Shown here piece after piece: positions 18,454 to 28,115 of a stretch of DNA of 64,000 nucleotides. The stretch's first letter is position 1; each line of letters starts with the position of its first letter. The DNA comes from Phycisphaeraceae bacterium (GTDB lineage Bacteria; Planctomycetota; Phycisphaerae; Phycisphaerales; SM1A02): positions 372,001 through 436,000 of the forward strand of contig CP054178.1 of assembly GCA_015709595.1 (NCBI GenBank), read 5' to 3'. Under the pieces are notes generated by a model. That model worked only from the letters and a program-made list of their open reading frames with translations. It made no database searches and was not told the DNA's origin. The position numbers were made by a program, and so were the translations under genes.

Positions 18454-19704
18454 ATGCAATCCCCCCGCGCCCTATGGTTCGCACTCACTTCGCTGGAGCC
18501 GCGCGTGGCCCTGACGCTGTTCTTCCTTGTTCTCGTCACCTTTGCGGTTACGCTGAGCATGCTGCTGCGGCGACTTGGCGCGCCGGGCGGGGCCATCCTT
18601 GGAGGGCTGATCGCGGGCATCATTCTCGGCCCGACGCTCGCCGGGCGCTTCGCGCCCGCGTGGTACGAGCGAACCGTCATCGGCGGTTTCGCCGAGCGCG
18701 AGGAGCTCGACCGACTCACGGCGACCCACGGCATGAACCGGGCGGCCCGACAGCACTTCGGCATGCCAGCGGAGCAGGCCGCGCCGCTGGACGTGAATGA
18801 GCGGGATCTTGAGATGGCTCAGCGCGAGCGCGTGGCCGCGGCCCGATGGGAGCATCAGACCGCCGCTCGCTGGTTCGTCGCGATGGTGGTCGGTCTGCTG
18901 CTGCTCGCCGCCTTCGCTCGCGAGCGCCCGGCGGGCGAGCGGCCCGACTGGTACCAGCCGGTGGTCACCGGCCTGTGGGCCGCCGCGCTGCCGGGGGCGA
19001 TCGGGTTGCTCTTCCTGCGCTGGTGGGGGCTGGAGGGGGTGATGTGCCTGGCCGCGGGGTCGTGCCTCGGGGCAGGCGCGCTGCTCATCCCACGATCGGA
19101 TCTCGAAATCGCCGACGACGCCGAGCCGGGCGGACGACGGCTCATGCAGAGCGCGGCGGGCGTGGCCTTTGCAGCCGCCGCGATCGTGCTGGGCTGGGCG
19201 ATGGTCGAGCATCGCGGGTGGTCGGGGCTGGCTGGACTGTGGCCGGTTGGGCTGAGCGTTGCGGCATGGGTGATCGGTTCAGGTCGGCCGCTGCCGACGA
19301 CATGGGCGGATCGAGGAAGATGGGCCGCGGAACGCCTGCTCACGCCCGCGCTGGCCGCCATGATCGCCTACCGCATCGAGCTTTTCCAGCACGCGTCCAT
19401 CTGGATCATCGTGGTGCTGGTGCTTCTCTCGGGCGACGGAAGATGGTGTGGTGCGTTCATCGGCGCCATGCTGGCCCGCGCCCGCCGCGCCCTGCCCACG
19501 ATGCGGCTGGTGCTGGCGAGCATGGCCGCGGGACCGACGCAAGTGGCGCTGACCGCGCTGGCGCTGCACCTGGGGTTGGTGCGTGAGCCGGTGGCGCTGG
19601 GCCTGCTGATCGGCGCGATGGTCATGGAGTTGACCACCCCGCTGCGCGCCGCCATGGCAAGCCGGGCGCGCGAGGTGGAGGAGGACCAAGACGAGTCGGC
19701 GTGA
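18454..19704 (+). CDS. Polytopic membrane protein, cation-antiporter-like N-terminus
   Basis: A 416-residue protein with roughly ten hydrophobic segments. The first two (about 12-65) include LGAPGGAILGGLIAGIILGP, which resembles the N-terminus of CPA-type Na+/H+ antiporters. A charged soluble insert of about 75 residues follows (66-140, including two 'ERE/ERD' rich helices), and then eight further TM segments. I do not see the conserved Asp-Asp or Asn-Asp pair of functional antiporters, so transport is only a guess. It is divergent from the secreted protein gene at 16701 with a 100-bp shared upstream region. The frame is open upstream; this ATG is the first giving a sensible N-terminus. Confidence 0.6.
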   Translation: MQSPRALWFALTSLEPRVALTLFFLVLVTFAVTLSMLLRRLGAPGGAILGGLIAGIILGPTLAGRFAPAWYERTVIGGFAEREELDRLTATHGMNRAARQHFGMPAEQAAPLDVNERDLEMAQRERVAAARWEHQTAARWFVAMVVGLLLLAAFARERPAGERPDWYQPVVTGLWAAALPGAIGLLFLRWWGLEGVMCLAAGSCLGAGALLIPRSDLEIADDAEPGGRRLMQSAAGVAFAAAAIVLGWAMVEHRGWSGLAGLWPVGLSVAAWVIGSGRPLPTTWADRGRWAAERLLTPALAAMIAYRIELFQHASIWIIVVLVLLSGDGRWCGAFIGAMLARARRALPTMRLVLASMAAGPTQVALTALALHLGLVREPVALGLLIGAMVMELTTPLRAAMASRAREVEEDQDESA

Positions 19705-19716
19705 CGAGGCCCGGCG

Positions 19717-19722
19717 TACGAT
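19717..19722 (+). promoter_or_regulatory. -10 box (leaderless arrangement) for the gene at 19731
   Basis: TACGAT, eight bases before ATG 19731, no SD. Confidence 0.4.
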
Positions 19723-19730
19723 CACCTCCG

Positions 19731-20156
19731 ATGACCAATCCGGAGCAGCTGACCTGCCTGTCGATCCTGATCTGCGATGACATCTTCCGCGATGACCGCA
19801 CGCGCAAGCTGGTGATCGTCGGCACGTTCAACTACATCAACGCGGCCCGGTTCCCCTGCCGACACCCGCGGATGCGGATTCTCATCACGCTCACGAACGG
19901 ACGGGGCCGTTACGAACTCAAACTCTCGATCCGCCATGCCGCTACCGATCAGCCGCTGCTGGAGATGAGAGGGGACGCCAGTTTCAAGGATCCCACGCAG
20001 ATCGTGGACATCGACATGGAGATCCGCGACCTGCAGTTTCCCGAGCCGGGCAAGTACTGGGTGGTGCTGGAGGCGGACGATCAGATCATCCAGCAGCGTC
20101 CGTTCGTGGTGACGCAGGCGCGGGAGACGGGTCCGCCGCAGGCGAAGTCTGACTGA
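19731..20156 (+). CDS. DUF6941-like small protein
   Basis: A 141-residue cytoplasmic, beta-rich protein. It begins QLTCLSILICDDIFRD and contains LVIVGTFNYI, then alternating strands ending in FPEPGKYWVVLEADDQII. This looks like the short beta-sandwich family DUF6941, commonly annotated as hypothetical in planctomycetes; no function is known. It converges on glmS with no gap (its TGA ends at 20156, the glmS stop begins at 20157). It lies 27 nt downstream of the membrane-protein gene but has its own -10 box. The family assignment is from memory of the pattern. Confidence 0.6.
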   Translation: MTNPEQLTCLSILICDDIFRDDRTRKLVIVGTFNYINAARFPCRHPRMRILITLTNGRGRYELKLSIRHAATDQPLLEMRGDASFKDPTQIVDIDMEIRDLQFPEPGKYWVVLEADDQIIQQRPFVVTQARETGPPQAKSD

Positions 20157-22010
20157 TCACTCCACCGTCACGCTCTTCGCCAGGTTGCGCGGCTTGTCCA
20201 CATCCTTGCCGCGCAGCACCGCGGCGTGGTAGGCCATGAGCTGCAGCGGCACCACGGTGAGCATGGGCTGCAGCGGTTCGCTCACGTCGGGCACGTAGAA
20301 CACGTCCTCGCACAGCGAGCGGATCTGCTCATCGCCCTCCGTAGCCACGGCGATGATGTGCCCGCCGCGGGCGCGGACCTCCTGGATGTTGGACAGCACC
20401 TTTTCGTACTGGCTGTTGCGCGTGGCCACGAAGACCACCGGCATTCCGTCGTCGATGAGCGCGATGGGCCCATGCTTCATTTCCGCCGCCGGCATGCCCT
20501 CGGCGTGGATGTAGGAGATTTCCTTGAGTTTCAGCGCGCCTTCCAGGGCCACGGGGTAGTTGTGGCCGCGACCCAGGAAGAGCCAGTTCTCGCGCTCGAT
20601 GTACTTGGCCGTCACGTCGCGGATCGACTTGCTCTGGGCCAGCACCGTCTCGACGTGATCCGGGATCGACTCCAGCTCGCGCAGGAGCGTCGAAACGTAA
20701 TCCGCCGAGAGGAATCGCCTTCGCCCGATGAAGGTGGCGATGAGCGTGGCCACCATCACCTGGCCAAGGAACGCCTTGGTGCTGGCCACGCCGATCTCAG
20801 GGCCGACGCGCAGGTACACGCCCGCGTCCGTTTCGCGGGCGATGGACGATCCCACCACGTTCACGATGCCCAGGGCCAGGGCGCCGCGCTGCTTCGCCTC
20901 CTGCAGCGCGGCCAGGGTGTCCGCCGTCTCGCCCGACTGGGAGATCGCGATGACGACGGTGCCGTCCTCGACGATCGGGTTCCGGTAGCGGAACTCGCTG
21001 GCGAACTCCACCTCCGTGGGGATCTTCGCCAGATCCTCCATGATGTACTCGGCCACCAGCCCGGCATTGAGCGCGGTGCCCTGGCCAACAAAGATGATCC
21101 GCCGCGCCTTGACGAGGTCGCGTGCGAACGGCGCGATGCCGCCCAGCACCACCTGACCGGCCCGTGTGTCGACGCGCCCCTTCAGGCAGCGGCGCAGTGC
21201 GGTGGGCTGCTCGCAGATCTCCTTGAGCATGTAGTGCTCAAACGCGCCCAGGTCGATCTGGTCCAGGTCGAACTCGAGCTCGCGGATCTGCGGCGTGATG
21301 GGAACGTTGTCCACCGTGGTGGTGTTGAACGAATCCCGCGTCAGTTTGGCGACGGTGTAGTCGTCCAGCGTGAACGCCTGCGTGGTGTGAGCCACGATGG
21401 CGCTGGAGTCGGACGCCACGATGTACTCGCCGTTGCCAACGCCGACCATGAGAGGCGAGCCCTTGCGGGCCACCACCAGCACGTCCGGCTCCTCGCGGCA
21501 GATGACCGCGATGGCGTACGCGCCCGTCACCTCGCGCAGAGCGGCCTGCACCGCGTGCTCCAGCCCCCCACCGTTGACGTTGGCGTACAACTCGCCGATC
21601 AGGTGAGCCAGCACCTCGGTATCCGTCTCGCTGCGAAAGACGTGGCCCTTCTCCTCCAGGTACTTCTTGATAACGTCGTAGTTCTCGATGATGCCATTGT
21701 GGATGACGGCGATGCCGTGACCCTGCTTCTCATCATCGAAGTGCGGGTGAGCGTTGGGCTGCGTGACGCCGCCGTGCGTCGCCCAGCGGGTGTGGGCGAT
21801 GCCGATCGTGCCGTCGAAGGTCGGGTCATGCTGGATCATCTCCTCCACGACGCGCACGCGCCCCACCGCCTTGGCGACGCGCACTTGACCCTTGCGGTCA
21901 ATCACACCCACGCCAGCAGAGTCGTACCCGCGGTACTCCAGCCGCTTCAGGCCTTCGAGCAGGATGGGCTTGGCTGACCGGCGACCGATGTAGGCGACAA
22001 TTCCACACAT
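20157..22010 (-). CDS. glmS: Glutamine--fructose-6-phosphate aminotransferase (isomerizing)
   Basis: A 617-residue enzyme making glucosamine-6-phosphate, the entry step to peptidoglycan and lipid A amino sugars. The class II amidotransferase domain starts MCGIVAYIG (Cys2 becomes the N-terminal nucleophile) and has the RWATHG and NG-IIENY substrate segments. Two SIS sugar-isomerase domains follow, with CEQPTALR, SQSGETADT and the C-terminal KSVTVE ending characteristic of GlmS. It is full length and intact. An SD (GGAGGAG) precedes the ATG. A possible promoter, TTGGAC-17-TATTCG, lies just upstream. No glmS ribozyme core was found in the leader. Confidence 0.97.
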   Translation of the reverse strand: MCGIVAYIGRRSAKPILLEGLKRLEYRGYDSAGVGVIDRKGQVRVAKAVGRVRVVEEMIQHDPTFDGTIGIAHTRWATHGGVTQPNAHPHFDDEKQGHGIAVIHNGIIENYDVIKKYLEEKGHVFRSETDTEVLAHLIGELYANVNGGGLEHAVQAALREVTGAYAIAVICREEPDVLVVARKGSPLMVGVGNGEYIVASDSSAIVAHTTQAFTLDDYTVAKLTRDSFNTTTVDNVPITPQIRELEFDLDQIDLGAFEHYMLKEICEQPTALRRCLKGRVDTRAGQVVLGGIAPFARDLVKARRIIFVGQGTALNAGLVAEYIMEDLAKIPTEVEFASEFRYRNPIVEDGTVVIAISQSGETADTLAALQEAKQRGALALGIVNVVGSSIARETDAGVYLRVGPEIGVASTKAFLGQVMVATLIATFIGRRRFLSADYVSTLLRELESIPDHVETVLAQSKSIRDVTAKYIERENWLFLGRGHNYPVALEGALKLKEISYIHAEGMPAAEMKHGPIALIDDGMPVVFVATRNSQYEKVLSNIQEVRARGGHIIAVATEGDEQIRSLCEDVFYVPDVSEPLQPMLTVVPLQLMAYHAAVLRGKDVDKPRNLAKSVTVE

Positions 22011-22237
22011 GTTCTCTCCTCCATCGGTTCAAGACGAATACACGGTAAACGGGGTAAGTCCAACTTGATCCTTTCTCCCAGATTGCCGATTTTATCAGAC
22101 CTGAAAGAAGGCAATTGGACGACGACAGACCTGCATCACCTGGCCATGATCCACGGACACTCCGTTCTTCCCACCGGACGGGGCCAAGGACGCGACGAGC
22201 CGGTCGTGGTCTCAACGGAGTCCATACGCACGACATC

Positions 22238-22243
22238 TACAAT
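22238..22243 (+). promoter_or_regulatory. -10 box (leaderless arrangement) for rarA
   Basis: TACAAT, nine bases before ATG 22253, no SD. It lies in the 242-bp divergent glmS-rarA region, which otherwise shows nothing beyond the glmS leader. Confidence 0.45.
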
Positions 22244-22252
22244 GGTTTGCAC

Positions 22253-23725
22253 ATGTCCGACCTCTGGGCTCCTCAGCGCGATGCCAGACGACGGGCCGTC
22301 GAGCCGTTGGCGGTGCGTCTGCGGCCGCGCACGCTCGATGAGGTCGCGGGTCAGCGGCACATTCTCGGTCCCGGCAAGCTGCTGCGCCGGATGATCGACG
22401 CCGACCGGTTCACGTCGGTGATCTTCTGCGGTCCGCCCGGGACCGGCAAGACCACGCTCGCCGAGGTCATCGCCCGACACACGCAGGCCCACTTCGAGCG
22501 GGCCAACGCGGCATCGGTGGGCGTGAAGGAGATTCGTGAGGTTCTCGAAGGAGCCGTCAAGAGGTTGGAGACGGACCAGAAACGCACCATTCTCTTTCTC
22601 GACGAGATTCACCGCTTCGCGCGCAATCAGCAGGACGTTCTGCTTGAGCATGTGGAGCGCGGCCTGATCACCCTGATCGGCGCCACCACCGAGAACCCCT
22701 ACTTCTCGGTCAACAGTGCGCTGGTCAGCCGCTCCACCGTGTTCCGACTGGAGCCGCTGAGCGAGGCGGAGATTGCCGGACTGGTCCGTCGGGCCTGCAC
22801 CGATGAACGAGCGTTCCTGGGGCTGACGATCCAGATTGACAACGCGGCCATCGCACTCTGGGCTCGCAAGAGCGACGGAGACGCCCGTCGGGCGCTGACC
22901 GCGCTGGAGGTGGCGGTGCTCAGTCAGGTGCGGGACAAGGCGGGCCAGAAACCCTCACCCCCTGCCCCTCTCCCGAAGGGAGAGGGGAGTTCGGGCGGAG
23001 AATGGAGTCGGACGATCCGCATCGACTTGGCCACCGCCGAGGAGTCGATTCAGCAGAAGGCGCTGGTCTACGAAGGGACGGGCGACGCCCACTACGATCT
23101 GGCCAGCGCGTTCATCAAGTCGATGCGCGGCAGCGACCCGGATGCCTCGGTCTACTGGCTCGCCCGGATGCTCGAAGCGGGCGAAGACCCCCGCTTCATC
23201 GCCCGCCGCATCGCCATTCTCGCCAGCGAGGACATCGGCAACGCCGACCCCCACGCTCTGCAGGTCGCCAACGCCGCCTGGCAGATCACCGAGCGCGTGG
23301 GAATGCCCGAATGCCAGTTGACGCTCGCCCAGGCGGCGATCTACATGGCCTGCTCCCCCAAGTCGAACGCCTCGGCCAAGGCGATCTGGGCCGCCATGGC
23401 CGAAGTGCGTGAAGGACGAACCATCGAAGTTCCAATAACCATTCGCGATCAAAATTCAACCGTTTCGCGCGTCACCAGAAGCGGGGAAAGCGGCTCATCC
23501 GGCGAATCACTGCAACAAATCAGGGATTTCCCGCGAAAATACACCTATCCACACGACGCGGCCGATGGAGTGGTTCCTCAGGATTATCTCGGCGTCGATC
23601 GCGTGTTCTACGAACCCACGGATCGGGGGGTTGAAGCCAGAATCAGGGTCCGACTGGATGCCATCCGTCGGATGCTGAAGGAAGCGCGACTCGACGCGGA
23701 CAAGGGGTCAACGCCGTCACCATGA
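22253..23725 (+). CDS. rarA: Replication-associated recombination ATPase RarA/MgsA
   Basis: A 490-residue clamp-loader-like AAA+ ATPase acting at stalled replication forks. Visible motifs: LRPRTLDEVAGQRHILGPG (24-42), Walker A GPPGTGKTT (60-68), Walker B LFLDEIHRF (114-122), sensor 1 GATTENPYF, sensor 2 DGDARRAL, then the tetramerisation domain with SEDIGNADP and ACSPKSNA. It is longer than the usual ~440 residues because of two insertions: 233-250, encoded by a palindromic repeat (22951-22990), and about 399-428, encoded by a locally AT-richer patch, at the position of the usual short loop before YKYPHD. The stop overlaps the next start (ATGA). Confidence 0.94.
   Translation: MSDLWAPQRDARRRAVEPLAVRLRPRTLDEVAGQRHILGPGKLLRRMIDADRFTSVIFCGPPGTGKTTLAEVIARHTQAHFERANAASVGVKEIREVLEGAVKRLETDQKRTILFLDEIHRFARNQQDVLLEHVERGLITLIGATTENPYFSVNSALVSRSTVFRLEPLSEAEIAGLVRRACTDERAFLGLTIQIDNAAIALWARKSDGDARRALTALEVAVLSQVRDKAGQKPSPPAPLPKGEGSSGGEWSRTIRIDLATAEESIQQKALVYEGTGDAHYDLASAFIKSMRGSDPDASVYWLARMLEAGEDPRFIARRIAILASEDIGNADPHALQVANAAWQITERVGMPECQLTLAQAAIYMACSPKSNASAKAIWAAMAEVREGRTIEVPITIRDQNSTVSRVTRSGESGSSGESLQQIRDFPRKYTYPHDAADGVVPQDYLGVDRVFYEPTDRGVEARIRVRLDAIRRMLKEARLDADKGSTPSP
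22951..22990. repeat. Palindromic dispersed element read in frame inside rarA
   Basis: A 10-bp-arm hairpin (CCCCTCTCCC at 22965-22974, GGGAGAGGGG at 22978-22987, loop GAA) preceded by ACCCTCACCCCCTG. It is translated as PSPPAPLPKGEG, the product expected from the widespread 'CCCTCTCCC...GGGAGAGGG' intergenic palindromes. A related copy lies at 51419-51505. Confidence 0.7.
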
Positions 23726-24324
23726 GCGAGCCCATCGACCAGCAGAAGAGCACCATTCGCCAGTCCATCGCGGCACGCTTGCGGGCGATGACGCCCCAGG
23801 AGCGTCACGACAAGTCCATCAAGGTGTGCCAGCGCGTCATCGGGCTGGAGCCGTTCAGCCACGCCGGCGTGGTCATGCTCTACATGCCGTTGCCCACCGA
23901 GGTGGACGTCACGCCCATCGCCATCCGCTGCTTCCAGTCAGGCAGGACCGTCTGCGTCCCGCGGGTCGATTGGCAGCGCCGGGACATGACCCCGGTCGAA
24001 GTGACCCGTTTCGACGATTCGATCATGGACGTGGATGAGCATGGCATCCGCGTGCCGCGCGATGGACGTCCCATTCTCCCGGCCTTGATCGACCTGGTGG
24101 TCATTCCGGGCCTGGCGTTCGACACGCGGGGACGCCGCCTGGGTCGGGGCGGGGGTTTCTACGATCGCTTCCTGCGCCGCGTCAGCCGCGAGGCCACCCG
24201 AGTCGCCGTGTGCTTTGACGATCAGATTGTCGAGGAAGTGCCGGTGACCCCCTGCGATATGACGGTGGACATCGTGGCCACCGATCGTCGCTGCACGCAT
24301 GTGGCCAACGCGCACGCGAGATAG
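23722..24324 (+). CDS. 5-formyltetrahydrofolate cyclo-ligase family protein
   Basis: A 200-residue enzyme converting 5-formyl-THF to 5,10-methenyl-THF with ATP (MTHFS/YgfA family). The N-terminal helix with SIAARLRAMTPQER, the strand pair VVMLYMPLPTEVDVTPI, the RDMTPVE segment and the diagnostic glycine-rich phosphate loop GRGGGFYDRFL (about 138-148) are present; the C-terminus has the D-V-E-PVTPCD-like substrate segment. It is translationally coupled to rarA by a 4-bp ATGA overlap, so both probably share the rarA promoter. There is no 6S RNA-like structure next to it. Confidence 0.92.
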   Translation: MSEPIDQQKSTIRQSIAARLRAMTPQERHDKSIKVCQRVIGLEPFSHAGVVMLYMPLPTEVDVTPIAIRCFQSGRTVCVPRVDWQRRDMTPVEVTRFDDSIMDVDEHGIRVPRDGRPILPALIDLVVIPGLAFDTRGRRLGRGGGFYDRFLRRVSREATRVAVCFDDQIVEEVPVTPCDMTVDIVATDRRCTHVANAHAR

Positions 24325-24504
24325 CCCGACGGCGATCGAGCCAGTCATCTGACGCCGCATTCCGATCGGCGCCGCCGTCTCGCGCGAAACCTGACAATTG
24401 CGTGACCGGGATGCGCCATCAATCGCACAACGCGATACACTGTGGCTCGCGGCAGGGATGCCCCGCGCGCCTTCGCCGCGCACCGTTGGTCACGGAGGAT
24501 CACC

Positions 24505-25779
24505 ATGCCACTTCCCAGCCAGTCGGCCCGGCTCGACGCCCGTCGCGCGTACATGTATCGACGCAAGCGCTTCCCGCGCACGCCCCTGTTCGTGCTCGGC
24601 GCGGTCCTGGTGGGCGGCGTGAGCTGGGCACTGCTGGCCACGCTGGGCGGCCCTGACAGCGCCTCGGGCGATGGCGGCGGCAGCGGCGCGCCGGTCGCTG
24701 GCAATGGCGCCCTGACGCCCCCGACCGGCTCGGGGTCGCCCGCGCCGGGAGGCACGGGAACCGGCGCCGCTGGCGAGCGGAGCGGATCGCAGCCCCCGGC
24801 TCACCTTGCCGGAGCCAATCGAAACTCGTCGCCGACCTCCCCGCCCACGAACGAAGGAGCGGCCTCCCCTCCGCGCCGTGATTCAAGCGGCGATCGAGCC
24901 GCCGCCTCTCCCCCACCCGCCCCGGGCGGGACCACGGGTGGCTCAGCGGGAGGCGGCGCCCCCATCAACTCCGGCGCGGATCAGACCGGCGCCTCGGCCC
25001 CGCGTCAGCCCGGGCAGCCGCCGTCATCCATCGCCGCTGCGCTGGCCTTGGCCGACTCCCGGCCCGTCGAGGCCCGCCGCCAGCTCTCCGCCGCGGTTCA
25101 TGGCGGCACGCTTTCCCCGGCGGACGAGGCCGCCGCGCTCGAAGCCCTCAACCGCATCAATCGCGAACTGGTCTTCAGTCCGGCGGTGCATCCGGACGAC
25201 CCCTTCGCCCGCGCCTACACGGTCAAGTCCGGTGAAACACTCGAGCGCGTGGTGCGGAACCAGTCGCTGCTGGTGGACTGGCGCTTCATCATGCGCATCA
25301 ACCGCATCCAGGATGAGCGCAAAGTGCAGGCAGGTCAGCGGATCAAACTGGTCACAGGCCCGTTCCATGCCGTCGTCTCAAAGTCGAAGTATCGGCTCGA
25401 CCTCTACCTCGGCGACGACGCCGATCGCGTGCTGGTGGGCAGCTACAAGGTCGGACTGGGCGAGTACGACTCCACTCCGGTGGGCATGTTCAAGATCGGC
25501 TCCAAACTCATCAATCCGGAATGGCGCAACCCCCGCAATCTGCGCGAGCATTACCTGCCCGACGACCCCCAGAACCCGCTGGGTGAGCGCTGGATCGGTC
25601 TGATCGGCGTGGACGACAACACCCGGGAGTTCACCGGTTACGGCATCCACGGCACCATCGAGCCGCAGACCATCGGCACGCAGGCCTCGATGGGGTGCGT
25701 GCGCATGCTGCCCGATGACGTCGCCTTGATCTACGAAGTTCTGATGCCCGGGGGGAGCATGGTCGAGATCCGGCGGTAA
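24505..25779 (+). CDS. LysM domain L,D-transpeptidase (YkuD)
   Basis: A 424-residue envelope enzyme. A basic N-terminus and one TM anchor (about 27-46) are followed by a Gly/Ser/Pro-rich linker (50-175), a helical segment, a LysM peptidoglycan-binding domain (237-284, from YTVKSGETLERVV) and a YkuD catalytic domain (about 287-423). The catalytic motif is intact: His382 in GIHGT and Cys398 in SMGCVR. It probably makes 3-3 cross-links or attaches lipoprotein to peptidoglycan, consistent with planctomycetes having a peptidoglycan wall. ATG 24505 follows an SD (GGAGG, 24494-24498). A TACACT at 24436-24441 is a plausible -10. Confidence 0.92.
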   Translation: MPLPSQSARLDARRAYMYRRKRFPRTPLFVLGAVLVGGVSWALLATLGGPDSASGDGGGSGAPVAGNGALTPPTGSGSPAPGGTGTGAAGERSGSQPPAHLAGANRNSSPTSPPTNEGAASPPRRDSSGDRAAASPPPAPGGTTGGSAGGGAPINSGADQTGASAPRQPGQPPSSIAAALALADSRPVEARRQLSAAVHGGTLSPADEAAALEALNRINRELVFSPAVHPDDPFARAYTVKSGETLERVVRNQSLLVDWRFIMRINRIQDERKVQAGQRIKLVTGPFHAVVSKSKYRLDLYLGDDADRVLVGSYKVGLGEYDSTPVGMFKIGSKLINPEWRNPRNLREHYLPDDPQNPLGERWIGLIGVDDNTREFTGYGIHGTIEPQTIGTQASMGCVRMLPDDVALIYEVLMPGGSMVEIRR

Positions 25780-25785
25780 TGGTCG

Positions 25786-25856
25786 AACCCAGTGGCAGAG
25801 GTGTCTCGCCTGTGATCCGCAACCCCAGTGGCACAGGCGTCTCGCCTGTGATCCGC
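25786..25856. repeat. Tandem pair of 35/36-bp palindromic repeats
   Basis: Copies at 25786-25820 and 25821-25856 begin AACCC(C)AGTGGCA and end CTGTGATCCGC. The second contains the hairpin CACAGGCG-TCT-CGCCTGTG (25832-25850). It lies in the gap between the transpeptidase and dnaK. The first copy has two mismatches in the left arm, so it is the decayed member. Confidence 0.8.
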
Positions 25857-25985
25857 CCGCCACCCGGCAAGCCGCCAAAACGGCAGTCTGACGAGTGCCG
25901 CTTGCCCGATCGGCTGGTGAACAACCTCGGAATCACCGTCATCACCGGCGTTTTTCTGGCATTCGACTTGCGGAATCTCGATTGA

Positions 25986-26001
25986 CCGACGTCTCCGTCG
26001 G
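25986..26001. promoter_or_regulatory. Hairpin upstream of dnaK
   Basis: CCGACG-TCTC-CGTCGG, 24 bp before the SD GGAGGAG (26025-26031) of dnaK. It could be a 5'-UTR structure or operator. No CIRCE element (TTAGCACTC-N9-GAGTGCTAA) is present in this gap. Confidence 0.35.
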
Positions 26002-26037
26002 CCTGATTGCTGATCCACGCTCCCGGAGGAGTTTCAC

Positions 26038-27975
<1,938 letters not shown>

Positions 27976-27992
27976 TCCGTCCTTCGACTCTC

Positions 27993-28106
27993 AAGTGAGC
28001 CGCGACCGTGAGGGAGCGGATTCCCAAGTGAGCCGTGACGGTGAGGGAGCGGACGGGTTCCGCCATCGGGCTGAGCACCGCTCCCTGACAGTCGCGGCTC
28101 GCTCAC
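27993..28106. repeat. Dispersed 28-bp repeat: two direct copies and one inverted
   Basis: Direct copies at 27993-28020 and 28026-28053 (core GTGAGCCG[CT]GAC[CG]GTGAGGGAGCGGA) and an inverted copy at about 28077-28106 (GCTCCCTGACAGTCGCGGCT). They fill the gap between convergent dnaK and the multicopper oxidase gene. The direct and inverted copies can pair into a long stem, so they may act as a bidirectional terminator. Confidence 0.8.
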
Positions 28107-28115
28107 CAACGCGCC

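Noticed and set aside
20226-21977. A 583-codon open frame antisense to glmS
   Set aside because: Composition is His/Arg/Asp-rich with no domain, fully inside an intact glmS; it is a GC-driven shadow.
22011-22252. Possible glmS ribozyme in the glmS leader
   Set aside because: The leader is short, carries a normal SD directly before the ATG, and lacks the conserved ribozyme core.
24325-24504. 6S RNA next to the formyl-THF cyclo-ligase gene, as in some bacteria
   Set aside because: The gap is only 180 nt, includes the promoter and SD of the transpeptidase gene, and shows no long bulged hairpin.
25857-26037. CIRCE/HrcA operator before dnaK
   Set aside because: No TTAGCACTC-N9-GAGTGCTAA or close variant; only a small unrelated hairpin is present.
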